Origin: Phycomyces nitens
Taxonomy: Eukaryota > Mucoromycota > Mucoromycetes > Mucorales > Phycomycetaceae
Length of the DNA stretch: 64,000 nucleotides
Direction of reading: 5' to 3'
Assembly: GCA_022702545.1 (NCBI GenBank)
Contig: JAHRBC010000002.1
Location: 7,812,001 to 7,876,000, forward strand
Part shown: positions 38,773 through 50,659 of the stretch, piece by piece
Position numbering within the stretch: the stretch's first letter is position 1
Layout: the number at the start of each line of letters is the position of its first letter
Notes under the pieces: model-generated
Told to the model about the DNA's origin: nothing
What the model saw: only the letters and a program-made list of their open reading frames with translations
Databases searched by the model: none
Translations under genes and position numbers: made by a program

Positions 38773-39081
38773 GTCTCTAATTGATCCATAAGCTCAAATA
38801 TTGTTATGATTCCATGATTCCATGATTACATGATTCTACGCTATGCACACTATATTTAACAAGGAGTTTGTTATTATTTAATAAATAAAGATTCTTTATT
38901 GTCTACAATCGATCAACTTTGATTTATCCTCATTTTTGAAACAGAAAAATAGCCCAATATCACACTCGACTTTTTTTTTCTGTGACCTGCCTTTCGAGAC
39001 TTGGTTTTTGGACATTTTGCCATACATTTATTTTATTGGGCATATTTTTTGGCCTCGGTTTATTGGACAACACACTTCACT
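38773..39081. other. Short intergenic region
   Basis: 309 bases between copy B and the C1D gene, with a triple GATTCCATGATT-type repeat at about 38809-38835 near the probable 3' end of copy B. Nothing else is recognised. Confidence 0.5.
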
Positions 39082-40106
39082 ATGGATCCCACACAAAAAG
39101 AAACTGCCAAAAAGGCCTTGAGAGCACTCAATGCACGTACAGAAATTGTAGCCCGTCATTTGGAGCCTCTTCTCTCTCGCCCAATGAGTGAAGTCTATAG
39201 CAAACTTCCTGTCAATGAGCGAGCACAGTTCCAAGTACTCATGTCTTATACAATCAATACCTTGTTCTACAGTACGTGATTATGAATGACAGCAAGCTAT
39301 ATTGTTATACAATGTTATATTGGCATGATGATCTTCCCGCTTTTCTAACTGTTATTTTGTTTTTTTATATATATATAGCATATTTACGAACCCAAGGTCA
39401 GAATACACACGATCACAAAGTGATGAAGGAACTTGTAAGGAATGAAAGCTCAAGTTGGAAATGAAGGTTAATGCCAAACAAATTGTAATGGTCTATAGGA
39501 GCGTGTAATGTCCTATGTCGATAAGATTAAGCGTGTAGAAGGAAGAGGACCCAAAGGTTAGCCCTTTTTTTTTTTTTTAAAAAAAAAAAAGAAAACCAAA
39601 AGATTATAAAAGCAACAGTATGTAACCCTGTATTATGTATAGCTACCATGACACTTGACAAGGATGCCGCCGCACGATTTATCAAGGCTGCCCTTGTGAA
39701 TGATGACCCCAAAGAACAAAAAGAAGGTAAAGGAATCACTATTTACTATAAAAAGGGGTGCACACTCTGGTTATGACTAGAGTTCTTAATGCGGTTTGGT
39801 GTGTACAGATTTGAAGCGCAAGCTCAACGAAACAGATCAGGGTAAGATGAATGGGATCGTATAAATGTGGTTGGATAGAGTGTATTTATGCTGTGAATAG
39901 ACGAGTCTGCAAAGAATGATTCTGAGAAGAATAAGAAGAAAAAGGAAAAGCCTGTTGTGGAGGAAGAGGTCAAGGGAGCAACTTCACGGAGCAAGCGTAC
40001 TCGTATGGATCCTTTCAAAGGTAAAAAAGAAGAAAAAAGTGGTTTTGCTTGATAACTCTTGAGCAATTGAGCTAAATATTGGGTCAATTTAGGTTACCAA
40101 AACTAA
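39082..40106 (+). CDS. LRP1: C1D/LRP1 (Rrp47) nuclear exosome cofactor
   Basis: Seven exons, 39082-39271, 39379-39434, 39499-39556, 39643-39726, 39809-39841, 39901-40020 and 40093-40106, give 184 aa. C1D/Rrp47 binds Rrp6 and the nuclear exosome in rRNA, snRNA and snoRNA 3' processing. The Sas10/C1D domain shows HLEPLLSRPMSEVYSKLPVNERAQFQVLMSY, then INTLFYTYLRTQGQN, KVMKELERVMSYVDKIKRVEG and LDKDAAARFIKAAL. A Lys-rich tail (KNKKKKEKP, SRSKRTRMDPFKG) follows, as in family members that bind structured RNA. The last exon encodes only GYQN and the stop. Five junctions fall after the first base of a codon and most start with Gly/Ala/Asp codons. Start 39082 was chosen over an upstream in-frame hydrophobic extension. 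Confidence 0.9.
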
Positions 40107-41616
40107 GGGGGCAAACTTGTTTTTCTTTTGGCTCTCAAAACGGCATACATAACATATATAAATAGAGTAGACAAGAGGGAATTTTACATTTTATTGAATA
40201 CACTGCATTTTTTCTGGTTATACGGTATATACACATGATCCAGTAAATCATCTTACAAGTTGGATCAGTAAGAAAGCTGGTAAAGTACTATGATCTTGTA
40301 CATTAAATGCATAGTTGTAAAGTCTAGTTTTGTACTTGTTTAATAAAAAGTACTACAATCATCAAAGCGATTTTTTTGGGGGAATTCTTTAAAATACCAT
40401 GCTTTATTTGATCCAGGTAATATTTGGATAATACATATATATATATATATATATATATTCACTATTCTATCTTTGTATTTCGATAAAGATGTGTTGGGAT
40501 CTACTTTTGAAGATTTCAATCCTTGTCAAGCCAAACAATCTTTCTGTCACTACAAGACTATTCTATTAAACAAGATCTTGAGAGCATTTGCGTATTTATC
40601 TTTGTGCACAAGGTTGTAACCCGTACAATGACAATTGAATACCAAGAGATACCTATTGGGTTATTTTATTGAAATCAAGTCTTTGCCAACAAAGAGCATT
40701 ATAATCAAAAGTGTCATTTTATACTTGAAAAAATTGTATAGCCAGCCATCGTATTAGCTAACCTCTTTTCTAGTATAAAGTAGAATGGTAAGAAACGTCA
40801 TGATCCACAAGTATCAGTTTATTTTATTAAGATCAAGCAAATATTTATCGAATTATCCAAATTTTTCACTCATCAAAACCATTAAGCGCTAAAAGTATGG
40901 CTATTTGCACCAAAATCAATTTTTGATCCAAATTTTTAATCCTGGAAGAACATGAGATTAGTCTTGAGAAATTTTATTTTCTTACTTTGGACCAGCCTGT
41001 AGGGATAGACAATACGAGTTGATCAGTGCTTGTCTGACTGCATTTGAAGGTGTATTTGTAAAGATATAAAGAACTTTAGATCCAACGGAATTTGTAAAGA
41101 AGTATATAAAAGGCAACTTGTCTATATGCACTATAGGGTGTTTTCTATATCATGCAAAATTAAATATCTTGCAATAGTTTTGGATGGTGTAGGCCATTAA
41201 GAGCATTGAAAAGTAGCTGAAATGGCACCCAAGTATTACTAAATATTATTGAATTAATAACATCAAAATAGGCTCGAGGTTCAAGGGTTTGCTTATTGTT
41301 ATCATTCTAGTAAGGACTCTAATTTCTTTTGCTTTATTTACAAGGACATATAATGACCATGTCAGTAATTTTTTTTCTGAATATATAGAATATAGCAGGT
41401 CTCTTGCTTGGAATACCCCCCAAAAAAACATGGCTAATACTTTTCTATAAACCAAGCAAGATACAACTACTCGATATTCCTGAATAATATTGTTTGAGCA
41501 ACCTCGAAAAGATTGGGCAAAGTATGGCTGTAAAATCTACAGAAAATCAATTGTTTCAAAATTATTTATATATATATTTTCTTGATTGACAGTCTTTTTG
41601 TGCTTGAAATCTTTGA

Positions 41617-41647
<31 letters not shown>

Positions 41648-41980
41648 ATAACAAGAAGCTCGAGAAATAACAAAATTTTCAAGTATATTCACGTGACTTG
41701 ATCTTTTCTATGCACACATGTACAATCCACCGAAACAATCCAAAGAGCTCATAAAAATAAAGAATTAAAGAATTAAAGAAGAGAGAGAGAGAGATGGAGA
41801 ACAATAGATGACGTCTCGTCCCCCTTGTTCACCACTGCAGCGGTGTTTTAACAAAAAGGTAAACATTCAACCTAGCCCTTGAAAGGCTTTTCAATTTTTT
41901 TTGTGTGTGTGTGCGTTTATATCAATCCCGCTCTATTTTATTCCATCACTTTTCCTCCCCCTTTTCCCCACTCTTATATC
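40107..41980. other. Intergenic, 1.9 kb, AT-rich
   Basis: No gene recognised. It contains TA repeats (about 40436-40459), an ATA repeat (about 41620-41642), a GA run near 41780-41792 and a C/T-rich segment before the QCR2 start (41935-41980). A CACGTGAC E-box-like site at 41690-41697 lies about 290 bases upstream of QCR2. Confidence 0.5.
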
Positions 41981-44045
41981 ATGTTGGCCGCCACTCGCAG
42001 AGCTATCGTCTCCACCACTGCCTCCGCCAAGGCTTCTTACGCCACTGCTGCTGTCGCTCAGGGTGTCCAGATCTCCACTGCCAAGAGCGGCATCAAGGTC
42101 GCTTCTGTTGAAGAGGCTGGCCAGACTGCCGGTTTGTCTGTTGTTGTCAACGGTGGCTCCAGACTCGAGAACGGCCATGCTGGTGTCGCACACTTTTTGA
42201 AGAACTATGGCTTCAAGGTGAGAACGGTGTACTATATACTTTTTCTTTTTTGCGCGTACATAGATGTACCACGTCTTTACACCAGAAACAAATACATGAT
42301 AATAAAAATAAAAAACAAGACCGAAGCAGAGAAAGAAACGAAACTACAGAGACACCAACTCTAGATATTATCTATATTGAAAAAAAAGCACATTCGACAT
42401 TATGACGCGACAAGCACATTAGGACCAAAGAAAAAAGAGAGAATCCATCTTACTTGGAATCACCCTGTTTTTTTCTTCTTCTTCTGGAATCCTCGGCAAA
42501 TCACAACCATCTCTCGCATTCCAACAGCACAGCACGCCAACTCTTCTCGGCAATAAACGACAAGTTAAATTCGAGATTTGCACTCGACCAACGAAGAAAT
42601 AAAAATACAACAAGAATCGATTACAAGACAAAGCATATAAAATAGAATAATGGAAATATGAACAGCGTGTTGAAACATGTACATGTATTTGTCTGTTTTG
42701 TATAGAACAATGCCAACCGCACTGCTTTCCGTATTGCCCGTGAAGCTGAGCTTGCCGGTGCCGTCTTGTCTTCCAACTTGACCCACGAGTCGATTGTCTA
42801 CTCTGCCGAGTTCTTGAGCGAGGATGCGTAAGTAGAACCAATTGGGCCTTTTGCACAAGAGAGAGAGAGTGTATATAAAAAAAAGTATGTGGTATTAAAA
42901 CAAAATACATAATGTGTATGTGTATGTGTGTATGTGTGTACATAGTGAGCAGTTTGCCGAGATTCTTGCCGACGTTGTCCAGAACCAAAAGTTCCAGGAG
43001 CACGAGTTCGTCGACATTGCCAAGCAGACCGCTGCTGAATCTGCCAACGCCTGGGGCACTCCCGAGTTGGCCTCCCTTGAGCTCGCTCACCAGGGTGCTT
43101 TCCGCACTGGTCTCGGTAACTCCATCTTCGCCAAGCCCACCTCCCACATCAACAACGCTGCCGTCAAGAGCTACGCCAAGCAGTTGTTTGTCTCTGGTAA
43201 CATTGCCCTTGTTGGTACTGGTATTGCCCACGAGACTGTCGAGAAGTTGGCCGAGACCTACTTTGGTGGTCTTGCTGCTGGCCAGGAGTTGAAGTCCGCT
43301 GCCACCAAGTACTATGGTGCTGAGATCCGCACCGAGGGAAGCAACGCCCTTGCCCAATACGTCCTTGCCTTTGAGGGTGCTGCCTCCAACTCTGCCGAGT
43401 TTGCTGCTGCCCAGGTTCTCCGTTTCGCCCTCGGTGGTGACAAGTTTTCCAAGTTGTCTGCTGGTTCCAGCTTGCTTGCCCAGGCCTCTGCCAAGCTTGG
43501 CGAGACCACTGAGATCAAGGCCTTTAACTTTGGCTACTCTGATGCCGGTCTCTTTGGTGTCCAGATTTCTGCTGCCAACGCTGATGCCTCTTCTGCCGTC
43601 TCTGCTGCTGCCGAGCAGCTCAAGGCTGTTGCCACCAACCTCTCTGGTGAGGACTTTAAGAGAGCTGTTGCACAGGCCAAGTTCGCTGCCGTTGCTGGCC
43701 TCGAGACCCGTTTGGACCGTCTTGAGACTGTCGGTGTCCAGGTAAGAGTATAGAATGAAACCAAAGATATTGGTCTAATAGACCCAACTGTACAGGCTCT
43801 CCGTTCCGGAAACTATACCTCCACATCTGAGCTCGTTGCTGCTCTTGACAAGGTCTCTGCCTCTGAGGTTTCAAAGGTAAGACACAGTTGCTTGGATTTG
43901 TATCATGATGTTTATGATTGGATGACTGACTGACTGAATTGCTCCTACTAAATAGGTTGCAGAGAAGATCCTCAAGGGTAAGGCCACCACTGTTGCCATT
44001 GGTGACTTGAGCAGCCTCCCCTATGCTGACTCCGTTTCCCTTTAA
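41981..44045 (+). CDS. QCR2: Cytochrome bc1 complex core protein 2
   Basis: Exons 41981-42217, 42706-42827, 42946-43741, 43796-43876 and 43956-44045 give 441 aa. Core protein 2 is a matrix-facing structural subunit of respiratory complex III and belongs to the M16 peptidase (MPP-like) superfamily. The N-terminus (MLAATRRAIVSTTASAKASYA) is a mitochondrial presequence. The M16 N-domain follows with VVVNGGSRLENGHAGVAHFLKNYGF, lacking the HxxEH zinc site, as expected for core 2. Later come TAFRIAREAELAGAVLSSNLTHES and GLFGVQISA in the second domain. Codons are strongly C-ending (GCC, AAG, ACC), unlike neighbouring genes, which fits very high expression. Intron 1 is 488 nt, the second longest here, and may hold regulatory sequence. 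Confidence 0.95.
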
Positions 44046-44431
44046 AACGGTTTCTCCATATTTTATACAATTAAATAAAAAAAAGAAAATGCACTGATTT
44101 TTTATACATCAAAATACATGCATAATTTGATAAGAAGAATATTGAAACAATCCAGTCATTTTTGAACATTTCTGTATTTTTAAAACCATCTGTTTCAAAA
44201 AGAAATGAAAAAATTGTATGTATAAATATATTTTAAGATTCAGATCCCAAAAAAAAAAAAAAAAAAACACTGGTTAAACCAAGTCACTCAATAGAAACTT
44301 ACGCGTTTTGTGGTTTGTATCGTGAGTTACGCGACGCGTTTTTGACAACCATTTATTGCTATTTTAGGACTTGGATTTTTTTTCACGTCTCTCTTTACAG
44401 TTTTTTTCTTCTTACTTTTATATAAACATAA
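44046..44431. other. Intergenic promoter region of the dUTPase gene
   Basis: 386 bases. It holds an A-run at about 44250-44267 and, about 90-120 bases before the dUTPase ATG, two ACGCG-type sites (44302-44306 and 44333-44338, the second ACGCGT). ACGCGT is the core of the yeast MluI cell-cycle box (MCB) that drives G1/S genes, an apt position for a dUTPase. The cell-cycle role is inference. Confidence 0.55.
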
Positions 44432-45081
44432 ATGACTCTGATTGCTGGATTGATTGTCAAGCGTTTGTCCGAGAATGCCAAGCTTCCCACAAGAGGATCT
44501 GCCCAGGCCGCTGGGTATGATCTGTATAGGTAAATGAGAATTGGGATTGGGCAAAGCACATTAACAAACAACTTACAATCAAGAAATGAATAAACTTTAA
44601 TATAGTGCTGTTGATATTGTGATTCCTGCTCAAGGAAAGACCATTATTGCCACTGATATTTCAATCTGTCTCCCTGACGGCTGCTATGGCCGAGTCGCTC
44701 CTCGTTCTGGATTGGCAGCCAAACATTTCCTTGATACTGGCGCAGGTGTCATTGACGCAGACTACCGTGGCCCTCTGGGTGTAGTGATGTTTAACTTTTC
44801 AAAGGAAGACTATCAAGGTAAATATAATCCATTCTGGATACAAATAACCAATTGGCATCAAGTAACCCAAACAACACATAACAATAGTCAAGACTGGTGA
44901 TCGTGTTGCCCAGCTTATTCTTGAACGCATCTTTACTCCTGAAGTGATCGAAGTCGAGGTAATTTAACCATTTGGAGCCGAAACATGGGGTTCGGTTGAT
45001 CTAATCTGCTATTACTGTAATTAGGAATTAAACACCACAGTCCGTGGTCATAATGGCTATGGCTCGAGTGGAAAGCAGTAA
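44432..45081 (+). CDS. DUT1: dUTP pyrophosphatase
   Basis: Exons 44432-44529, 44606-44817, 44888-44958 and 45025-45081 give 145 aa, the usual trimeric dUTPase length. It hydrolyses dUTP to dUMP, preventing uracil incorporation and supplying dTMP synthesis. All five conserved motifs are visible: [58 protein letters not shown] and [12 protein letters not shown] (usually RGxGGFGSTG, so two conservative changes). Junctions are in phase; the first intron splits motif I. No mitochondrial presequence is seen. Upstream ACGCGT at 44333-44338 suggests G1/S-linked expression. Confidence 0.95.
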
Positions 45082-47944
45082 ACAAGCATCTTATTATATT
45101 ATCATTATCATTGTCAATTATTATTTATCTGCATATCTTTTTAGAAATATATAAAGAATAGAAGTATATGTTTATTCTCTACCATTATGTACAAATATTC
45201 ATAACATATTGTACGTCAAACTAGTTCCATAATAAAGTATTGAGAATTACAAGCGTTTACAAACCAAACAAAAGGATTATTGGTGCGTCTCATATTTATA
45301 TTAACCCCTTGCTTAGTAAGATTGTGCATAACCTCGTAAATCCAATTGCCAATCGTGATACTATTCTAAATTCTCAAAAACAATAGCCATTGTAGCCACT
45401 ATATCAATAGTTTTTGTTTTATTTTATTTTAGCTAAACGTTTAATAATCTGTCTTTATCATTGTAAAAACAAGGTCCTGTAGTGATATATTTGCTTTCCT
45501 TTGAGACGCGAGCCATTGTATTTAAAATCCAAAAAGATATATATATAAGCAAGACCTGTATATTTGACCAGAGGATGAGATCAGCTCGGGTTCTGTCTGC
45601 TTTGAAAATAATCGATACTTTGTTCTCTGCTTAAATCCACCTCTAATTGCATTTTGTATATGTAAAAATGTAAAAATGAAAACTAGTCTTTACTCACTTT
45701 TTATTCTTTACTAGTAATAAACATACTCTTTTCAACCTGGTGGCTCACCTGGAGAGACTAGATATAACTAATTGGCTCTAGTATGCAATTACCTTGTTTG
45801 ATTCATCTCAGAACATTTGATATACAAAAGCATTCCAATTTACAGGAAGACTAGGGTGTCTTTGAATCCAACGAAACAATCGAAATGATCAAGAATACTC
45901 GATTCACTGAAAATTATTTTATAATAATTGCTATAGTCTCTTAATTATCAATCCATGACATTCAGACCATTTAAAACAGTATACAATCATACTTTAATCA
46001 TCGTCAGCCAGCTTTATCATAGTACTCTATAAATAAATCTTGGGCAAAACTCTACTCCCTGTCAGAGACAATTTCTCAAAGTCATTATCCAGAAATTGAA
46101 ATGCGAGCTTATTAGGTAATTAATTAAACCCCTTGCAAAGTTCTATATAACCAGCCCAGTGATTCCTGGATGTATACCTTTTTTTTTCAATCTGTGTCTC
46201 ACTTGTATCCCTCAGGCCACCCAGGGAGAGTTTAAGAATAATTCAAGGAAGTACAGAAAACTCCTAAAAATCAATTATAGGACAATGATACGAGACAAAG
46301 GATATATATAAACACGCGACACAACAGGACATAAGGACATTGATAAAAACAGAGACCAAACAAAAAAGAACAACTGAATACAGCTGGCAAGTGTTCAGCA
46401 ATGTTGACTACTAGCCATTTATTCTAACTCCAAATACAAGGACTCGTATGACCCTTTTAAGCAAGAATATGGACCAACATCATGAAAACAAAATTGTAGT
46501 GGATGTAGTAAAGAGGACAGAAGTTGGCTATCCATATACTCTCTCTATCTTATACTGAGTACCCAAAATAACCTTTCTTTAATATAATGAGGGTCTGACA
46601 ATTAGGAGAGCAGTCCGGTAGCTTGGAAAAGAGAGAGAGAGAGGGAGAGAGAGGAGGAGGAGGGCAATAGCACATAACAAACAAAACACGAGCACCAATT
46701 ATATGATATGTAGGAGAAGAGACATTTGTACTTTACCACAAGCAAAAGATAAACATTGTTTTATTCTAATAACAAAGACATGTCTGACTAGAGAGTTTCT
46801 CAAAAGGCAAAAAGAAAGATTACCCCCAAAAAAATAGAGTCCAAATTAGCCTTTTTGTACCAACAAACCAGGGCAACTGTAGATTTTGTATGGCATGAGA
46901 ATGAATTTCGTCTATAGTACTCTTGACATCTTTTTTTTTGGTAGTCTAACCAACAAGAATACGTCTCGATATTGATATCAAGAAGATCCTTTGGCTCGAG
47001 AACCATGCCAGGAACCAATATATAAAAGAGCCAAAACCAAGATTAAATAAAGATGTGCTTGTGGCTATCAATAATATAGGTAAATTTATTGCTCTTTGAG
47101 AATGATAAAGGCCAGACACTCGTCTCATTGAGAACATTTGTACTTTGTTGTTGGAAATCAAGATACAGACAATATAAAAGGACGTGGCCATTAAAAGTTA
47201 AAAAAAGAATATCTAATGATTCCTATTCACATTGACAGATTATTGATGAGTAAAAGATGCACAGCGTTAATACTGCTATTGAATTTTGTGATTAATATTG
47301 CCTAAATTGGAAATAATTATTCAGCTTGTATTAATGACTTTGGCCAATGAATTAATTTTTTGATTGAAATATTGGTTCCTGGTCCATAGACAACACACTT
47401 GAGACGAATAAAGTGTCTCGAGGCAAACTAGAGGAGTTTTGCCTGAACTGGGCCCATGATTAACCCTGGACAGTCAATTGATCATTTACGGTAGCCTATC
47501 GAATTATCGCCTTTTTTTTTCCAAAAAAAAAAAAAACACGCTAGATTCGCAGAGACGTAAAGGTCGTGTTAATTGCCAGGAACCACCATCTATAACTCTT
47601 CATTTTAATATGAAGACTGCATTCTAGTTCATCTTGACAGTGGTGTGAATCTGTGGTAGGACAACCGTCATGTGAACCAGGTGCGTCCAAGCATTTTTTT
47701 TTTTTTTTTTTTTACAGTTTGAGGAATATATTACTAAATTGAATTTTCCATTTAATCTTTATACGTCTTTTTATTGGCTCATGGTCGCCAATGTCGGCAT
47801 CCAAAGTATAGTTCTCCTCCAATCGTGTTGCTCCTATGACCTGGTTTTTTCGCACGCGTCATAAAGGTACAACTCAGCAAATATAAATACCCAAATAAAT
47901 AAATAAATAATATTCACTACTCTTTTGTATCTTCAACTCTCAGG
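45082..47944. other. Intergenic, 2.9 kb, AT-rich, no gene seen
   Basis: Short ORFs only, none with recognisable domains. It has GA repeats at about 46630-46665, T-runs at about 46930-46940 and 47695-47714, a T-run/A-run hairpin-like pair at about 47512-47535 and (AAAT)n/(AATA)n near 47893-47909 just before the DUG1-like start. ACGCGTC occurs at 47854-47860 about 90 bases upstream of that gene. Confidence 0.45.
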
Positions 47945-49546
47945 ATGTCAAGCCCAGTAGACAAGTTTATCGAATACGCCGAAAAGAACCAGGAGGCCTA
48001 TATTGACCGTCTCCGCAAGGCTGTGGCTATTCCAAGGTAAAGCGTTTGCCAAACCTATTACGCGTCACTAATCAATTGATAGTGTGAGTGGTGATCCCAC
48101 CTACCGTAAAGAGGTGTTCCGCATGGGTGAATTCTTGATCGATGAGCTCAAGGCTCTGGGTGCCTCGGTTGAGACACGCGATCCTGGTGTCCAGGACTTC
48201 CATGGAACTCCCCTTCCATTGCCCCCAATCGTCTTGGCTACTGTCGGCAATGATCCTGCCAAGAAGACTGTGTTGGTCTATGGCCACTATGACGTTCAGC
48301 CTGTAAGTATTGCTATAGAATACAGATACGCATGGATGACTGACTTGAAAGCATCATAGGCCTTGAAGGAGGATGGCTGGAATACCGATCCATTTGAGTT
48401 GGTTGAAGACGAGAACCACCGCCTTATTGGACGTGGTAGCAGTGATGACAAGGGCCCAGTTCTGGGATGGATTAACGTGGTCGAGGCACACAAGGAACTC
48501 GGCCTTGAATTGCCAGTCAACATCAAGTTCTGTCTCGAGGGCATGGAGGAGTCTGGCTCCGAGGGTCTTGATAGCATTATCTTTAACGAAGCTGACAAGT
48601 ACTTTAAGGATGTCGATGTCGTGTCCATCTCGGATAATTACTGGCTAGGCACCACTAAGCCCTGTGTCACCTATGGTCTTCGTGGTGTATCCTACTTCCA
48701 TCTCACCGTCAAGGGTCCCAAGGGTAAGATTGGCAATTCGTCTTTATTATAATATTATTATTTGGATACTAATCGTCGTTTTCATTAGCTGATTTGCACA
48801 GTGGTGTGTTTGGTGCCACTATCCATGAGCCCATGACTGACCTGTTTGCCCTCATGAGCAAGCTGGTTACTCCAAAGGGAAAGATCTTGATTCCTGGAAT
48901 CTACGACAACGTCTTGGCTGTTTCTACAGAGGAAGAGAAGACCTATGACGATTTGTCATTCACCATGCAGGAGCTCCATGATGCTGTTGGAAGTGAGATT
49001 AACATCCATGACTCTGTAAAGGACACTCTCCAACATCGCTGGAGATTCCCCTCTCTTTCTCTCCATGGTGTTGAGGGTGCTTTCTACAACCCAGGTGACA
49101 AGACCGTCATTCCTGCCCGTGTCGTCGGCAAGTTCTCTATCCGCACTGTGCCTGACATGGAGCCCAAGCAGATCACAGAGCTTGTTGAAAAGTACGTCAA
49201 CGATGAGTTTGCCAAGCTTGGATCCAAGAACACAATGACCATCTCATGCTCGCACGCTGGTAACCACTGGCTTGCAAGCCCCAACCACTGGAACTACGTT
49301 GCTGCTTCCAAGGCTGTTGAAAAGGTGTTTGGTGTCAAGCCTGATCTCACTCGTGAGGGTGGCTCGATTCCTGTGACCCTTTCTTTCCAGGATGCCTTGA
49401 AGAAGAATGTGTTGTTGCTGCCAATGGGTCGTGGTGATGATGGTGCCCATTCTACAAACGAAAAGTTGGATCGCTCCAACTATGTTTCGGGTATCAAGTT
49501 GTTGGGTACTTATCTCTATGAAGTTGCCGAGGCAAACCCAGAGTAA
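47945..49546 (+). CDS. DUG1: Cys-Gly metallodipeptidase, M20 family (DUG1/CNDP-like)
   Basis: Exons 47945-48036, 48083-48302, 48360-48723 and 48789-49546 give 477 aa, the usual length. The enzyme is a dizinc/manganese dipeptidase that cleaves Cys-Gly in glutathione turnover. Metal and catalytic residues are visible in [10 protein letters not shown] (His, catalytic Asp), [11 protein letters not shown] (bridging Asp), [11 protein letters not shown] (catalytic Glu-Glu), SISDNYWL (Asp) and [15 protein letters not shown] (final His). [15 protein letters not shown] and the [10 protein letters not shown] strand belong to the lid/dimerisation domain. The first intron is 46 nt. The gene is rich in C-ending codons, suggesting good expression. 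The downstream neighbour is transposon debris. Confidence 0.94.
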
Positions 49547-49878
49547 AAAAAAGGAAGAAGAATATATTTCAACCCTACTTTATACACCCACATAAGAATA
49601 AAAAAAAACAAATTTGTATATATTATATATAGTATTTACTCTCAAGTGCATATACAGATAGAAAGGTAGTTTAAGATTATAGACTATGGACCATGGTAAA
49701 ATGGCAATCAAGCATCTTTATGTACTTTGGATATACAAAAGCCATGTCCATGAAACACGACTATTATATTATGAAGCTTAAAAGTAGACTTTAAAAAGAA
49801 AGTGGATATTTATCTAGTATGATACAGGCCTACCTTTGTATTTCTTGATTAGTCTGTTATGTATACTCATGTAGTGTT
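49547..49878. other. 3' flank of the DUG1-like gene
   Basis: AT-rich, with a TATATA stretch at about 49616-49632. It probably includes the undefined left end of the adjoining Tc1 relic. Nothing else is seen. Confidence 0.4.
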
Positions 49879-50650
49879 TTATGAATACATTACCAATAGT
49901 CTCCTACTTTTCTTTCTTTCAGAGCCTTCTCCAAGTCCAACACCGGTTTTGGCCGAGGCACCCCTCGAGTGCACAAGGGCATCCAGATGGCTCCAGATAT
50001 TCTCGATATGAATTAAATCTGGGCTCTTTGAGGGCCTTTCAAGAACATTGATCTCAAAATCCTTTTTTTTGGATTTTATTGACATTGGTGCCTTTTGTGG
50101 AGTCGTATTGTCCTTTTGAAAACGGTACTCTACTTTGTCCTTACATGGCAGCATGTCATAATAAGCCTTGAGTTTGTTTTTGAAAGACATCAGTGTAGAC
50201 TTTTGTATCGAGGTAAAGTATAACAAGAGGTCCAACACCATTGGCTGATCCTCCATCTCCTTGGATTTCGAGTTAAAGACAGTGAGGATGATACTTCTCA
50301 TCTGGCTTTCTCGATACATAGTCTTTATTTTTTATTTATTTCGCTTAAAGAGGGAAGACCGAGATCCATCACTCCAAATAACAGTCTTTTTATTCTTGGT
50401 TGAACCCACCTTTGAGCTGCAGTCATGTCTGCTCGAGTAAAGTATGGCTTGTCCAATGCAGTGCAGCAACTGTAAGCAAGACTGCGCAAAATCCTTGGGA
50501 TTCTATATCCGCTCCACACAGACAGCAATTGAGAGAGGGGTGGGTGATGGGAGAGTGGCACAACATCAATCGACAGGAAATCTTGGAATAAAAAGGTATA
50601 AACCATGTGCTGTAGAAAGCGTAGGAGAAAACAAAAGACCAGACTTCATG
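49879..50650 (-). pseudogene. Second Tc1/mariner-type transposase remnant
   Basis: Read on the minus strand. A frame at 50606-50325 holds ALDKPYFTRADMTAAQRW, and its shifted continuation near 50390-50345 reads TVIWSDGSRSSLF, the first catalytic-Asp strand region. A frame at 50319-49879 then shows FQKDNTTPQKAP (usually FQQDNAPxHxA) and NVLERPSKSPDLIHIENIWS, the classic Tc1 ending SPDLNPIENLW with one change. At least one frameshift and the missing N-terminal HTH make it inactive. Its wording differs from the element at 8208-9311, so it belongs to another Tc1 subfamily. It directly abuts the LINE remnant. Confidence 0.75.
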
Positions 50651-50659
50651 TGATTTAAT

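Noticed and set aside
42419..43357. 312-codon minus-strand open frame opposite QCR2
   Set aside because: It is the antisense of QCR2 exons and introns. The strong GCC/AAG codon bias of QCR2 leaves the reverse frame free of stops. The product is Gly/Ser/Leu-rich without domains.
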